Below, piece after piece: positions 31,926-40,933 of a stretch of DNA of 52,913 nucleotides. The DNA is from Saprolegnia diclina VS20. Its lineage: Eukaryota > Oomycota > Saprolegniomycetes > Saprolegniales > Saprolegniaceae. The notes below the pieces were generated by a model that was given only the letters and a program-made list of their open reading frames with translations, was not told where the DNA came from and made no database searches. Position 1 is the first letter of the stretch. Every line of letters begins with the position of its first letter. The stretch covers positions 169,989-222,901 of the forward strand of contig NW_008246068.1 of NCBI RefSeq assembly GCF_000281045.1, given 5' to 3'. The translations under genes and the position numbers were made by a program.

Positions 31926-32237
31926 GGCGGCAGTTTTGAATACGTCGTAGAGTAACTGCAGCTAGCCCTCGCGACTCTACTACAGTAGCACTACTAGTGA
32001 AGAATTCTCATTTGTACTAGTAGATATTTTCGGGGTTATAAAAGTAGGGCTAGCCTAGAGTCTAGGCTAGCCCTGCCTGTGAGAAATGCGAAAGTCGAGT
32101 GAGGAGTAGGAGTTTGCACTGAATGCGCGCCGTGATTGCTTTTCGGATCGAATTACTTTCAGGAGGTTAGGGCAAAGCGATAGAATCTACGTTATAGTTG
32201 TACAGCTAGACTAGGACACCGAGTCCTCATGGCGTCA
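31926..32237. other. Spacer with a perfect palindrome
   Basis: 312 bases upstream of the RCC1-repeat gene and downstream of the mucin-like membrane-protein gene, both leftwards. It contains the 29-base inverted repeat annotated at 32046-32074 and a GCTAGCCCT word also found at about 31963. No gene. Confidence 0.6.
32046..32074. repeat. Perfect inverted repeat, 14-base arms
   Basis: Left arm AGGGCTAGCCTAGA, one central G, right arm TCTAGGCTAGCCCT. The arms are exactly complementary, so RNA from either strand would form a tight hairpin, and the DNA could also be a dimeric protein-binding site. Confidence 0.85.
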
Positions 32238-33419
32238 CTAGCTCTTGAAGAGACCACCGCGGGCAGCCTGAAGCATTTCCTGAAACCGGGGCGTGTCGAC
32301 GGGTTCGGACGACGCGGAGAGGGAAGAGGTGAACGAGGAAGTCATCTCCCAGCTGCTTGGCGCTTCGAGTAGGCTGTTTGTACTGCGCACGTCGTGCTCG
32401 GTACTGCGGACAACGTCGTGCAGGCTGGTTGCGCGAAGCGCGTCACGATGGTTGGTCGTACTCAGTGCATCGCGCGGATGAGCACTGGACCGGTGGCTGG
32501 AGGCATGGGACGCGCTGCTATCGCGGTACCCACCCGTGTTGATGGCAAAGATCAGCTCGGAGCTCTGGAAGCGCGGCTCGGCCTGCTCGAGCTCCGACGG
32601 TTTGAAATCGTCATAGCAAAACGGGCTGTCGGCCGGGAGATACGTCGGCGACGTAGCTTCGTCTTTCTTTGTCAGCATGCGTTGCTGCAAGACGTCTCGC
32701 CGGTACTGGACGAGGAGGAAGAGCACGAGGAGACACCCGGCGACGTCTGCGGCGATGACCCACGGCGTCGACGCCGAGGCATTGGAGCTAGAGCCACCTA
32801 CGGGTCAGTCATGAGCGCTCAGAGCGTCTCTATCGATAATGGACGTACTCGAGATATTGCCAGTCGATGGCGTTGACGTCGGTGTCACGATCGGTGGCAC
32901 CGGCTGTGTCGTGGGCGGGGCGGTCGTTGTCGTCGTAGGCGTCGTTGATGACGGCGGCGTCGACGTCTGGTGCCTTGACGACGTTGGTGGGTTGGTTGTT
33001 ACGGGCTTGGACGTCGTTGTTGGTTGGGGCTTTGGCGTCGTCACGGAAGGACGAGTTGTGGCCGGTAACCTTGTTGTCGTTTGAGGGGAGGGAGCGGCGC
33101 TGGAGCTTGTCGGTGCGGGTGATGGTGGTTTTGATGAAGGCGAAGGTGGTGCTGTCGGGCTCATCGACGGCGTTGGACTGGAGCTTGGCGGCAATGGCGC
33201 GGGTGTCGGTGATGCCGTAATGGTTGGTGTCATAGTTGGCGTCGGTGTCGTAGAGGGGCTGGGTGCCGGGCTGGGACTCGACGTCACGTTCAAATTAGGT
33301 GACCACGACGGCGTCGGGCTGCTCGAGGCGGGTCGCAACGTTGTTGGCGCCACGGTGTCTGCCATAGCGCCTTGATGTGCCATCGCGAGCGCTATCGCAA
33401 GTAGTTGTAGCCCCCGCAT
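32238..33419 (-). CDS. Mucin-like single-pass membrane protein
   Basis: Two exons with an intron at about 32798-32848, 376 aa from ATG 33419. Residues 1-20 (MRGLQLLAIALAMAHQGAMA) are a signal peptide. Residues about 21-205 are almost entirely Ser, Thr and Pro (repeated TPTPT, SPSP and TTTT stretches), typical of a densely O-glycosylated stalk. A membrane helix follows (WVIAADVAGCLLVLFLLVQY) and ends in a basic stop-transfer YRRD. The cytoplasmic tail of about 150 residues is rich in Ser, Asp and His and includes a YDDF sequence that could serve sorting or signalling. It is probably a cell-surface or wall-associated protein; the partner is unknown. The low-complexity stalk makes homology hard to judge. 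Confidence 0.8.
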
Positions 33420-33749
33420 TTCGTGATGTGTAGTGCCGTGGCGGCGGATCTCCGACTGGCGGCGCGGTTCCTGCGGCGCCACAGGTCGCGACCAGCTGTC
33501 GAATCCTACGGCTCTCTTTGCCGAAGGAATGACGTTGCTGCACCTCCATCATGGTAATCTCCGAGCCCGCCAAAAACGAGATCGAACTAGTTGCTAGGCC
33601 AGTTGTAGAACCATCGGGTTCGATTCCGACACCGCCAGAACACATGTTTTTGAATAACACAATTTGATTGGTGCATTGCATGATTGGCATCAAATTCGGA
33701 CCAATCACAAGCGCGCTCGCTATATCGAGCACAACTGAAACGACCTGGT
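33420..33749. other. Divergent promoter region
   Basis: 330 bases between the mucin-like gene (leftwards) and the conserved protein gene (rightwards). It holds two CCAAT/ATTGG words near 33668 and 33702 and a GGTTCGATTCCG sequence that mimics a tRNA T-arm but lacks the rest of a tRNA. No gene. Confidence 0.5.
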
Positions 33750-34502
33750 ATGGGCGGTGGCGCCTCCACGATCGCCGGCTTCGAAGCGCTGTCGCCCGCC
33801 GACCAAGCTAATGCGCAAGCCCAATACCAAGCTCTCGTCGCCGACGGCACTTCGGATGAGACTGCAATGACTGCCATTCGGGCCAAATTTACGGCGGCGA
33901 CAGTGCTCATTGAGCTGCCACAGCTGCTGGATGCGATCGCCGCCGCCGTAAGCCGAGGCAAGACGCCGCTCGTGGTCGACGCCAGCGATCGCGTCAATAC
34001 ATTCTTTAGCTATCGCCAGTGCACGCTTCTCGATGGAAAGAAGATGGCCATGGACAAGAGCATGCGCAAGGTGCCCGTGCCAGAGATCATGGAAGAGGCG
34101 CGGGCGCGACTCGTGGGCGCACTCAAGTGCGGCCACCCAATGGTCATTGCCATGAACCAGTGCGTCGTCGACGTTTGGAAAACGTTCAATGACGCGACGC
34201 TGCCGGTCGACGTGACGCAGCATGGAAGGTTGGCGTTCTTCCCAAGCGATCTCGTGTGTTCGAACGCAGGGAAAGGGCTTCTAAACCACCTCGATTCGCT
34301 CTACCGACCCGCCGACACCAAAGACACGAGCAACATCCCGCTCTGTCGCAACCCCAATGAGTTTCACGTCGTGCTCACGTCGAATTTCGCCCACGTGGAC
34401 TTTGAAAAGTACCTTTTCAAGCCCGAGATGGGTCTACCGCCTCCCAAGTACCAGTACGAGTTTATCCTCGTGCAGCAAGAAGCCATCGAAGAAGATTTGT
34501 AA
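33750..34502 (+). CDS. Conserved protein of unknown function
   Basis: 250 aa, single exon, from ATG 33750 (MGGGASTIAGFEALSPADQA). The frame is open further upstream but only to a TTG, and the MGGG start would suit N-myristoylation (inference). A helical N-terminal part (QAQYQALVADGTSDETAM) is followed by a mixed alpha/beta part with GKTPLVVDASDRVNTFFSYR, ALKCGHPMVIAMN and NEFHVVLTSNFAHVDFEKYL. The last two faintly resemble the layout of the dynein AAA5 region (a basic residue followed by PLVVD, then an LTSN strand), but there is no Walker A motif, so I do not assign a family. It converges with the next gene, 45 bases apart. Confidence 0.75.
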   Translation: MGGGASTIAGFEALSPADQANAQAQYQALVADGTSDETAMTAIRAKFTAATVLIELPQLLDAIAAAVSRGKTPLVVDASDRVNTFFSYRQCTLLDGKKMAMDKSMRKVPVPEIMEEARARLVGALKCGHPMVIAMNQCVVDVWKTFNDATLPVDVTQHGRLAFFPSDLVCSNAGKGLLNHLDSLYRPADTKDTSNIPLCRNPNEFHVVLTSNFAHVDFEKYLFKPEMGLPPPKYQYEFILVQQEAIEEDL

Positions 34503-34547
34503 TCCATGTGTATATAACGCTAAAACGATATGAGCTATCGATCGCGT

Positions 34548-35854
34548 CTACTTGAGTAATAGCGCCCGACGCTTGGGTTTGCAGTACGCTGCCGCGTACT
34601 CGGTCGTATACAGGTGCCGCGGGTGCACAACCGGATACCGCGGGTGCAGCAGCAGCGGGTTCTACCAAATATGACAATCTTGTCCATTTTACTTTTGCGA
34701 TAAATCAATCAATACACCGTGTAGCGATGCCGTTTATGGAAGTAGGGCACAATGTGACTCGGCACACGATGGACGCTCTATCGTACACGAATCACAAGGT
34801 TGCACCACGATCGTCGCTGGAGGTACCTCTGGCTTGGGCGTCGTGGCCAGTACTTTGCTAGTGTGGCCACATGTGGCTTTTGGTGCGGCGGGATCGGTGC
34901 TTGACTTCACCGTTGGAGCAACTGCCTCGCGGCTCGTCGGAGCTGCATCGGCGTTCGCCACCGTCGTTGGAACCGACGCCGCGTAGGTCGTCGTAGGCAC
35001 CTCTTTCGGGCTGTTTGTCGACGTCTTGACCAGCTCGAGGCGCTCGATTGCGCCGGACGTTGCTTTGGCGGCCTTGCGTCGGGACCGCGCTTGGGTTTTC
35101 TGCAACAGCTGCGTCTTTTCCCGCGCCAGACGCTGCTTCAAGTGGGCTTCGAGCGTCGCCTGCAGCGCGGAGCAACCAACGATCGGTGCCTCGAAATGCA
35201 CCTTCTTGGTCGACTTGATCGTTGCGATCTTCGTCGATGGTTTGAGGACCACTTGCCGAATGTCCTTGGGTGCCGACTCGTTATGCAGGATGTGTACTGG
35301 CAATGGGTGCACGGGCATCGCGGGCAAGACAGCCCGACGACTTAGTCGTGGCGGTGGCGACAACAGCGCGGCCAGCGGCGGTCCAAGCGGCTCGGATACA
35401 AAGGTGATGGCGCTCGGTCGGTCGAGGTGCTCGATGTTAGCCTTGCACTGTAGCCGGCGCTGATATGTGAGGTCGTCAAGGCGACCGCCTGCCAACGACT
35501 GCTGCAAACTCGCGGCCGACACGCGCAGCTGATCGAGGTGCATCTTGGTGGCGCGCTTGAGCTCGTCGCCTTGCGAGAGGCTCTCGAGCGACGCCCGGCG
35601 CGGCGATGTCGTCTACGTCAGAGCGCAAGGTCCAGCAGCACATCGTTTATTTTACGGAGTCGATACCCAGGCGAAATAACTCGGTGCTTTCTCCGTCTCG
35701 TGCTCCAGCGGCTTGCCGGCCGCCGGTAGAGGCGCCACTGGCATTGAGTCGCGTGGCGTTGCCACGTCACGGAGCTGCCCCTACCGTCTCCTGAGCGCGA
35801 CGGGCGATTCACATCGGTCGTCGGTACCTCAACTTCCTTGCTGCCGGTCGCCAT
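34548..35854 (-). CDS. Basic helical protein of unknown function
   Basis: Five exons with introns at about 35781-35827, 35613-35666, 34778-34826 and 34662-34717, giving 366 aa from ATG 35854 (MATGSKEVEGQLRDVATPRD). Features in order: a Pro-rich N-terminus; ASLESLSQGDELKRATKMHL, which begins a helical stretch; a region with KKVHFEAP; a Lys/Arg/Gln-rich probable coiled coil (LEAHLKQRLAREKTQLLQKT); a Thr/Pro/Ala-rich linker; and a conserved-looking tail, SHIVPYFHKRHRY followed by NPLLLHPRYPV and TTEYAAAYCKPKRRALLLK. Reading through without the last two introns would end the protein early at a different tail; the spliced version looks more protein-like. Function unknown. Confidence 0.65.
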
Positions 35855-36006
35855 GGCCACTGAGAAACGGTTCTGTCAACGGCCGCACCAATGTTCGACG
35901 CTGCCAGCAGGGTTGTGGTCCTCTTCCTCTCCAGCGCAACGCCATTACAAGTGGGTGTCAACGTGGCGCCAGCCAATTCTTCAAATATGTATGTATGGAC
36001 TTTGTC

Positions 36007-37119
36007 TTAAGGATGGCTGCTAATGCTCTCGTCTTCGCTGTCTGCACCGTCGTCGGCGGCGACATCCGCATCGCTCGCGGGGCTGGCATCCGCCTCGTCG
36101 TCGGCCTCGGCCTCGGCCCGCTTGTTGGCGCGGCGAGGCTGCTTGGCGGCGCTTCGTGTCGACTTCTTTTCGTGTTGCCGAAGCAGCTTTTGTCCTTGGC
36201 GCAAGACAGGTGCCGCTTCGTGTACAGCTGCGCCGAGCTCGGGACTCACGAGCGTCGCCGCCGACTCGACGTGCTTGAGGTTCGTATTGGCCGCTGCGTG
36301 GCGAGCGAGTCGGCCAAAGGCGGCGGCGCCACTGCCTTCGGACATGGCCTTGTGCCACACACCAGGCGGGCTCGCACCCCCCGAGGGCACGCTCTGCGCG
36401 CGCTCTAGGCCGGTGCGGTGTAGGCGCTCGGAGAGGGTGTCGTACCATGCGTCGCACTCGTCGTTGTCGGCGAGCGTAAACTTGAGGCGGCGCGTGCCCG
36501 TGCCGTCGGCGATGAGACCATGCGGCAGGTCCGGCGCATACGCGATGCCTGTGACGCGGAAGAAGCCGCGCGGCTTGGTCGTCGCGCGCTCCGAGACGTA
36601 GTAGAAGAGCGTGTCGTCGTGCAGCACCATGTAGCGCCGCTTCCAGTTCTTGACAAAGCTGCCTTGCTTGCGCACGTAGCCGCTAAAGGCGGGTGGCCCC
36701 GACGGCGCTTCGTTGCCGCTGCGACTCGACGAAAGCATGTCGTGGAGGTCGAGCTGCCCGGAGGCTGCTTTGCGCAAGCCGGCGGCGACGTTCTCGAGCA
36801 AGGACATCAAGGCCAATTGAAAACTGAGCTCGTGGCGAGGCCGATCACCGGCGAGATTGATTTCGACGTGCACTTCGAACGACGCCGTACGAGTTGCTCG
36901 CATATCGCCTTCGGAATGCCATGCCACGGACAGCTCGTCAGCGCAGGCTCCGTTGAGCGGCGAGATGGTATCGGCCTTTTGACTCCGCGGGTTTCGAGGC
37001 AGTCCATGCCCATGGATTGACCAAAGCTGCAAGCGGCCGCGGTCGTCGAATCTGCACGATGACGTGGCAGGCTCTGCAAACGTGAAACGGTCGGCATGCG
37101 GTGTAACGCAGCGCGTCAC
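36007..37119 (-). CDS. PH-domain protein
   Basis: The open frame gives up to 370 residues, but its upstream end (37119) is a GTG. The first in-frame ATG is at 36903 (MRATRTASFEVHVEINL), so the 5' end is uncertain and an upstream exon may exist. Residues about 145-240 of the long form are a pleckstrin-homology domain: FSGYVRKQGSFVKNWKRRYM with the basic beta1-beta2 loop, VLHDDTLFYY, RRLKFTLADNDEC and the final helix with its invariant W in DAWYDTLSERL. The basic K-x-W-K-R-R-Y pattern suits binding of phosphoinositides. The C-terminal ~100 residues are basic, then strongly acidic (EADDEADASPASDADVAADD). It is likely recruited to membranes; partners are unknown. Confidence 0.75.
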   Translation of the reverse strand: MTRCVTPHADRFTFAEPATSSCRFDDRGRLQLWSIHGHGLPRNPRSQKADTISPLNGACADELSVAWHSEGDMRATRTASFEVHVEINLAGDRPRHELSFQLALMSLLENVAAGLRKAASGQLDLHDMLSSSRSGNEAPSGPPAFSGYVRKQGSFVKNWKRRYMVLHDDTLFYYVSERATTKPRGFFRVTGIAYAPDLPHGLIADGTGTRRLKFTLADNDECDAWYDTLSERLHRTGLERAQSVPSGGASPPGVWHKAMSEGSGAAAFGRLARHAAANTNLKHVESAATLVSPELGAAVHEAAPVLRQGQKLLRQHEKKSTRSAAKQPRRANKRAEAEADDEADASPASDADVAADDGADSEDESISSHP

Positions 37120-37669
37120 CGCACCGCTGCATTGCGCACAGACACTGTATAAAACAGAATATAAACGCGTGTCTTTAGCGCAGACAGTATTTTATACAGT
37201 GTTTTAAGGCGACCGACCCACAACCTGAAAGGACAGGCGACGATTTGATACATGATTTCATGTTGGTCCATGAGTACCTGTAGGGGAAGCTTGTGCGACC
37301 AGCAGACTGCGTCAATAGCAGCCATCCGATTGTCGGCATGTGCACTGCCGAGATCGCATCGGATACAGAATCTGACACAGCGTATTTTATCCGGATTGGC
37401 ATTGCGCATGCGGAGATTCGGTCGTCAGCGCTTGCTTTGCAAAAGTAGCTGACGTTGTGGCACAGCAGTGGTACTTGAAGTGGCTTGAGGAATCTGCTAC
37501 CACGTTCGGCAGTGCTCCGCCACCCATGCTCGCCGGTCAAGATGACAGGGGCCATGCGACTATAGTACTCGCCGCTCGTCCGGCGGTCTAAATGAGCAAC
37601 AACCATTCATTCACATCAAAGTTTCAAAACGACTAACTCTACGACGTACTACACACAGCGAGACAGGGA
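37120..37669. other. Intergenic region, nothing recognised
   Basis: 550 bases. It includes a TATCCGGAT word at about 37387 and near-repeats of TTTTATACAGTGT at 37150-37205. Open frames are short. It may include an unrecognised 5' exon of the PH-domain gene. Confidence 0.4.
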
Positions 37670-38401
37670 CTAGGCGCTATAGCGACGGTGCTGTGTCTTG
37701 TGGGCAAAGCAGTCTTTACGCAGTTGCGCCAGCTCGGCGTCAATCGACGATGTCACGTCGCGGGACAGCGCGTGTCGGGGCACAAACACCGCCGTGCCAA
37801 GCCGGCGCGGGATCGGTCGACCGGCGATCGAGCCCGTCGCGAGCTTCTTCGATACGCGCATCGGGCTGCAGCAAAGCATCTCGGCGAGGAACCCGCGCAG
37901 CGTCGTGCCGGTCGGCAGTGCCAGCGCGCCTTGCACAAAGTACTCGATGAGCTTGGCGGCGTACAGCTGCTCGTAGTGGAACCAGAAGCCACGCGTCTCG
38001 CACGTAGCAGTCGCCTTTTCACCGACGGACGGCGCCGCGTGCCGCGTCTTGAGCGGCTCAACGGCCCGCTTGAAGAGCGTCTCGGCATGCAACAGTTGCT
38101 GCAGCGTCTCGACGTCGGCGTCCGTGACCGCCCGCGGCTCAAAGTGGCTGCGGCCAATGTTGCGAAAGTTGGCGTACGGCAACGCTGCAATCTTCTTAGA
38201 GACGCGCATGGGTGCGCACTGGAGCTGGCTGGCGATGTAGCTGCGTAGCGACGTGCCGGCCTCGACGGTCGAGAGAAGACCGCGCAGGAAGCACTCGATG
38301 AGCGCCAGCATGTAGCCTTCCTCTTCAGGCAGCCACACACCGGTGCGCTCGGTGACGTGTGCGTCGGCCTGTACAGGCGCCAGTAGCCGTGCAATGTCCA
38401 T
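37670..38401 (-). CDS. Two-repeat GTxLR/PMRxSKK protein 1
   Basis: 243 aa, single exon, from ATG 38401 (MDIARLLAPVQADAHVTERT). It has two copies of a roughly 75-residue domain. Copy A (about 18-92) has GVWLPEEEGYMLALIECFLR, GTSLRSYIASQLQCAPMRVS and KKIA. Copy B (about 137-210) has GFWFHYEQLYAAKLIEYFVQ, GTTLRGFLAEMLCCSPMRVS and KKLA, then PRRLGTAVFVP. The invariant features across the family are W, LR, C-x-PMR-x-SK and a helical EE-x2-Y-x3-LI-x2-F block. The basic SKK end and helical make-up suggest nucleic-acid binding (inference, not proven). I recall similar segments in stramenopile hypothetical proteins. Four relatives lie within 14 kb. Confidence 0.75.
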   Translation of the reverse strand: MDIARLLAPVQADAHVTERTGVWLPEEEGYMLALIECFLRGLLSTVEAGTSLRSYIASQLQCAPMRVSKKIAALPYANFRNIGRSHFEPRAVTDADVETLQQLLHAETLFKRAVEPLKTRHAAPSVGEKATATCETRGFWFHYEQLYAAKLIEYFVQGALALPTGTTLRGFLAEMLCCSPMRVSKKLATGSIAGRPIPRRLGTAVFVPRHALSRDVTSSIDAELAQLRKDCFAHKTQHRRYSA

Positions 38402-38768
38402 TCGGCTCCAATTCAGAAATGGCCGACCAGGTGCCCGCCCACCCGATCCCCTAGCCCTGCTCGTGGCCGCCGAGAGAGGCGGTGCGATGCAGAGATATCA
38501 GAGGGCCTTCGCACAATGGCCTTTCCGCTTTGGCTCAAATAGGCGTTTACGAGTAGTAGCTGCGCTGCTGGCGCCACCCACCACTCCATTCTCGTTGTGT
38601 TCTGAAGCCCACTCTCAAGTAGCTGCGCCTCGCTTGCAGTCGCAGCAACTTCGACGCCCTTCTTCGCACGCACCTGCGCGAGGAAGACGACGTGCGTTGC
38701 AGCTCAATTCGCGCCAATCGGTGACGACACGCGACGTGACAGGCGGCTGGTCGACCAGAGGAGTAGCA
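38402..38768. other. Spacer between PMRxSKK gene 1 and the damaged acyltransferase
   Basis: 367 bases holding the promoter of PMRxSKK gene 1 (leftwards) and the 3' flank of the acyltransferase copy (leftwards). A frame continuing from the acyltransferase side runs through it without recognisable motifs. Confidence 0.4.
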
Positions 38769-40125
38769 CTACGCGCGTGCATGAGGAACCCGACTTGAAC
38801 GGCAGGTGCGACGTCTCCAAGATCGCTTCTGTGGGACGAGCAGCACGATCGGCGCACAAGCGAGCCCGAGCGATGCGCCCGCCCACATCCAAAGCACGGC
38901 CAGACGCCACTTGGCCTCCACCGCCCATCGAACGCATGTCGGCGGCAGGTCAAATTGTACCAGTGGTGGCGCGACGACTGTGGCTGTCGTTGCAAAGCAC
39001 TGCATCGTGCCTGTTCTGTAAATTGTGGAAACGAAAACAGAGGTCGGACCTCGTGCTGTGCAAAGTGCGCCAGCCAGTGCTCCTTCTGACTCCACTGACG
39101 ATCCAGAAACCCGACGATGGTTGCTGGCGACGGTTGCAAAGGCGTGGCACGTGATGTGCAGATGCACGAGCGCCGGCCCATCGCCCGCGACCAGCCGTTG
39201 CATGGAGGGCACACCCGTGTCGACGTTGCGGCCATTTCGTACGTCGGCACTTCGCCTGCGTAACTTGGGTAGCCGATCGTGATGTCGTAGATCTCGGGCT
39301 TGACGTCCGTATTGGCATACGCGTCAAGGAGGAGCTGCAGCCCCGCGGCGCCCGGCAACAGCACGCGCTCGAGCGTTGGCCGGCCTTGCGCAGTCGCAAA
39401 CGCCTGAGACTTGGTCACGCACTCGGTGTGGATCGTTGTGCCTTCCGGAAAGAGCATGAGCCAGACGGGGAAGGCGTCTTCGACAAACGACTCCATGTAC
39501 TCTACACGATACGCATGAGATGGCCAACGCAAGAGATGAGCACATACGCTGGACGTGCGGCTTGTCGTGGACCAGGTCGCGCCGAAGGAAGAGGAATTCA
39601 AGCAGCGCCATCGTCCAGCCCATGCAGGGTACGTACGCCAGCGAGCTCTTCATACAAAGCTTGAGCTGCGGCACGGCGCCGACCAGCCGCACATCTAACC
39701 GCAGCAGTGAGACCAGACGGACTGTATCTGTCGCGATGACTGACACTGCTGCAGGTACCACCAGTCGGCGTCAACCTGGTGGTTGGCCACCAATACGATC
39801 GGCGTTGCTGCGGTCGCTGTCCGAGGCGCGTCGCCACTACACACATGCTCTTCATCCCGCGCGAACAATGCGCGTGGCGTTTACCTGAGCGTCAACGTGG
39901 CGACAGGAAAGAGAACGCTCAACAGGTCGACCCAGTCGACAAGACAGTACGCCCTAAGACGAGGCATGAGCCGCGAGCAAAGCGCGCGGAGGCAGACGCA
40001 ATGCATCGGCGAATGCGCGCGCGGCCAAACGGCAAGAGCAGCGCAAAGGCGGACGCATACAGCGTCACGAGGACCACATGCACGAGCAGCAGCACGAGAC
40101 AGGCGAGCGTTGATCGCACCGCCAT
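38769..40125 (-). pseudogene. Damaged acyltransferase (AGPAT/LPLAT) paralogue
   Basis: This is a diverged, inverted copy of the acyltransferase at 40934-42412. Exon 1 from ATG 40125 reads MAVRSTLACLVLLLVHVVLV, a membrane-anchor start like the paralogue's. Further on come CLVDWVDLLSVLFPVATLTL, the catalytic motif NHQVDADWWY, and the FPEGTT substrate-binding motif. After PTYEM the frame breaks relative to the paralogue: about seven bases are missing near 39225-39240 and about one extra base lies near 39120, where the frame returns at VGFLDRQW. Some exon joins, especially after DADWWYLQQ, are unclear. It is either a pseudogene or a gene with assembly errors; the C-terminal part still has the hydrophobic LAVLWMWAGASLGL segment. 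Confidence 0.6.
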
Positions 40126-40933
40126 CTTGCCGTTTGTATCCGGATTTTCCGGATACCCGAGACGCAATAAGATCTCAAAATAAGATTGCAAATACGCCCA
40201 TATCGTGGCTGGATGATTCGTAGCGCTGGTCAGTGGGCAGCGGTCGAACGACACTGGACCAATGCGGCGGTGGGACCATTATGTACCCCTGGGTTGGTAT
40301 TGTAATCATTCCCGATGGACGCCACGACAACGTGCAATCGGGTGGCTTGCCCTGCAACTCCGACGCGTGCTGGCCTCACTGGCCGCGCGGCTACTCGAGC
40401 GACCGTGCCACGTATATCGCGTGAATGCATTGGCTGCAGCAACGTCAACGAAGCGCTTCGCACGCGTCAACCCCGGACGCGGCTGCCGCAGAAAGCAACT
40501 CCATTTCACGGGACCTGATCGCAAATGGCGACCGCCTCTATCGACTCGGCCTTGTCGCCAGTACATTCAAGAGATTTGGGTGCCATTGCAAGTCTGACGA
40601 TCACGATCGTCCTATGACAGCCGCAGACAAAGCGCGCGGACGTAGTATAAAACCAGCGTCTTTGCAAACAGTGGATTTGTGCAAAACAGTGGTTGGGTGC
40701 GCCCGATGAATTCCGAGCCGCTGATTTCGCTACACGCCAACGGTGCAAAACACATTTTTCACCTTTTCGCACATGTGAGAAGAGAGTGTGCACTGGTCTG
40801 CACCAATCAGAACCACGGAACGTGTGAAAAATGTCATCACCACGGTGGTGTTTACGTGTAGCGACGTGGAATTCGACGAGCTTCGATCGAAACCAGCAAA
40901 CAGCAATAAGAAACAGCATTTCCACTTTGCACC
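40126..40933. other. Region between the divergent acyltransferase copies
   Basis: 808 bases between the two acyltransferase starts, which point away from each other, so both promoters should lie here. It contains TATCCGGATTTTCCGGATAC at about 40137, an inverted arrangement of the CCGGAT motif just upstream of the damaged copy. No gene. Confidence 0.5.

Noticed and set aside
33560-33640. tRNA-like T-arm (GGTTCGATTCCG followed by ACCGCCA)
   Set aside because: No matching 5' acceptor strand (GGCGGT-like) or D and anticodon arms lie at the right distance upstream; only the T-arm resemblance remains.
33750-34502. Dynein AAA5-like domain assignment
   Set aside because: Only two loosely similar strands and no Walker A motif; left as an unassigned conserved protein.
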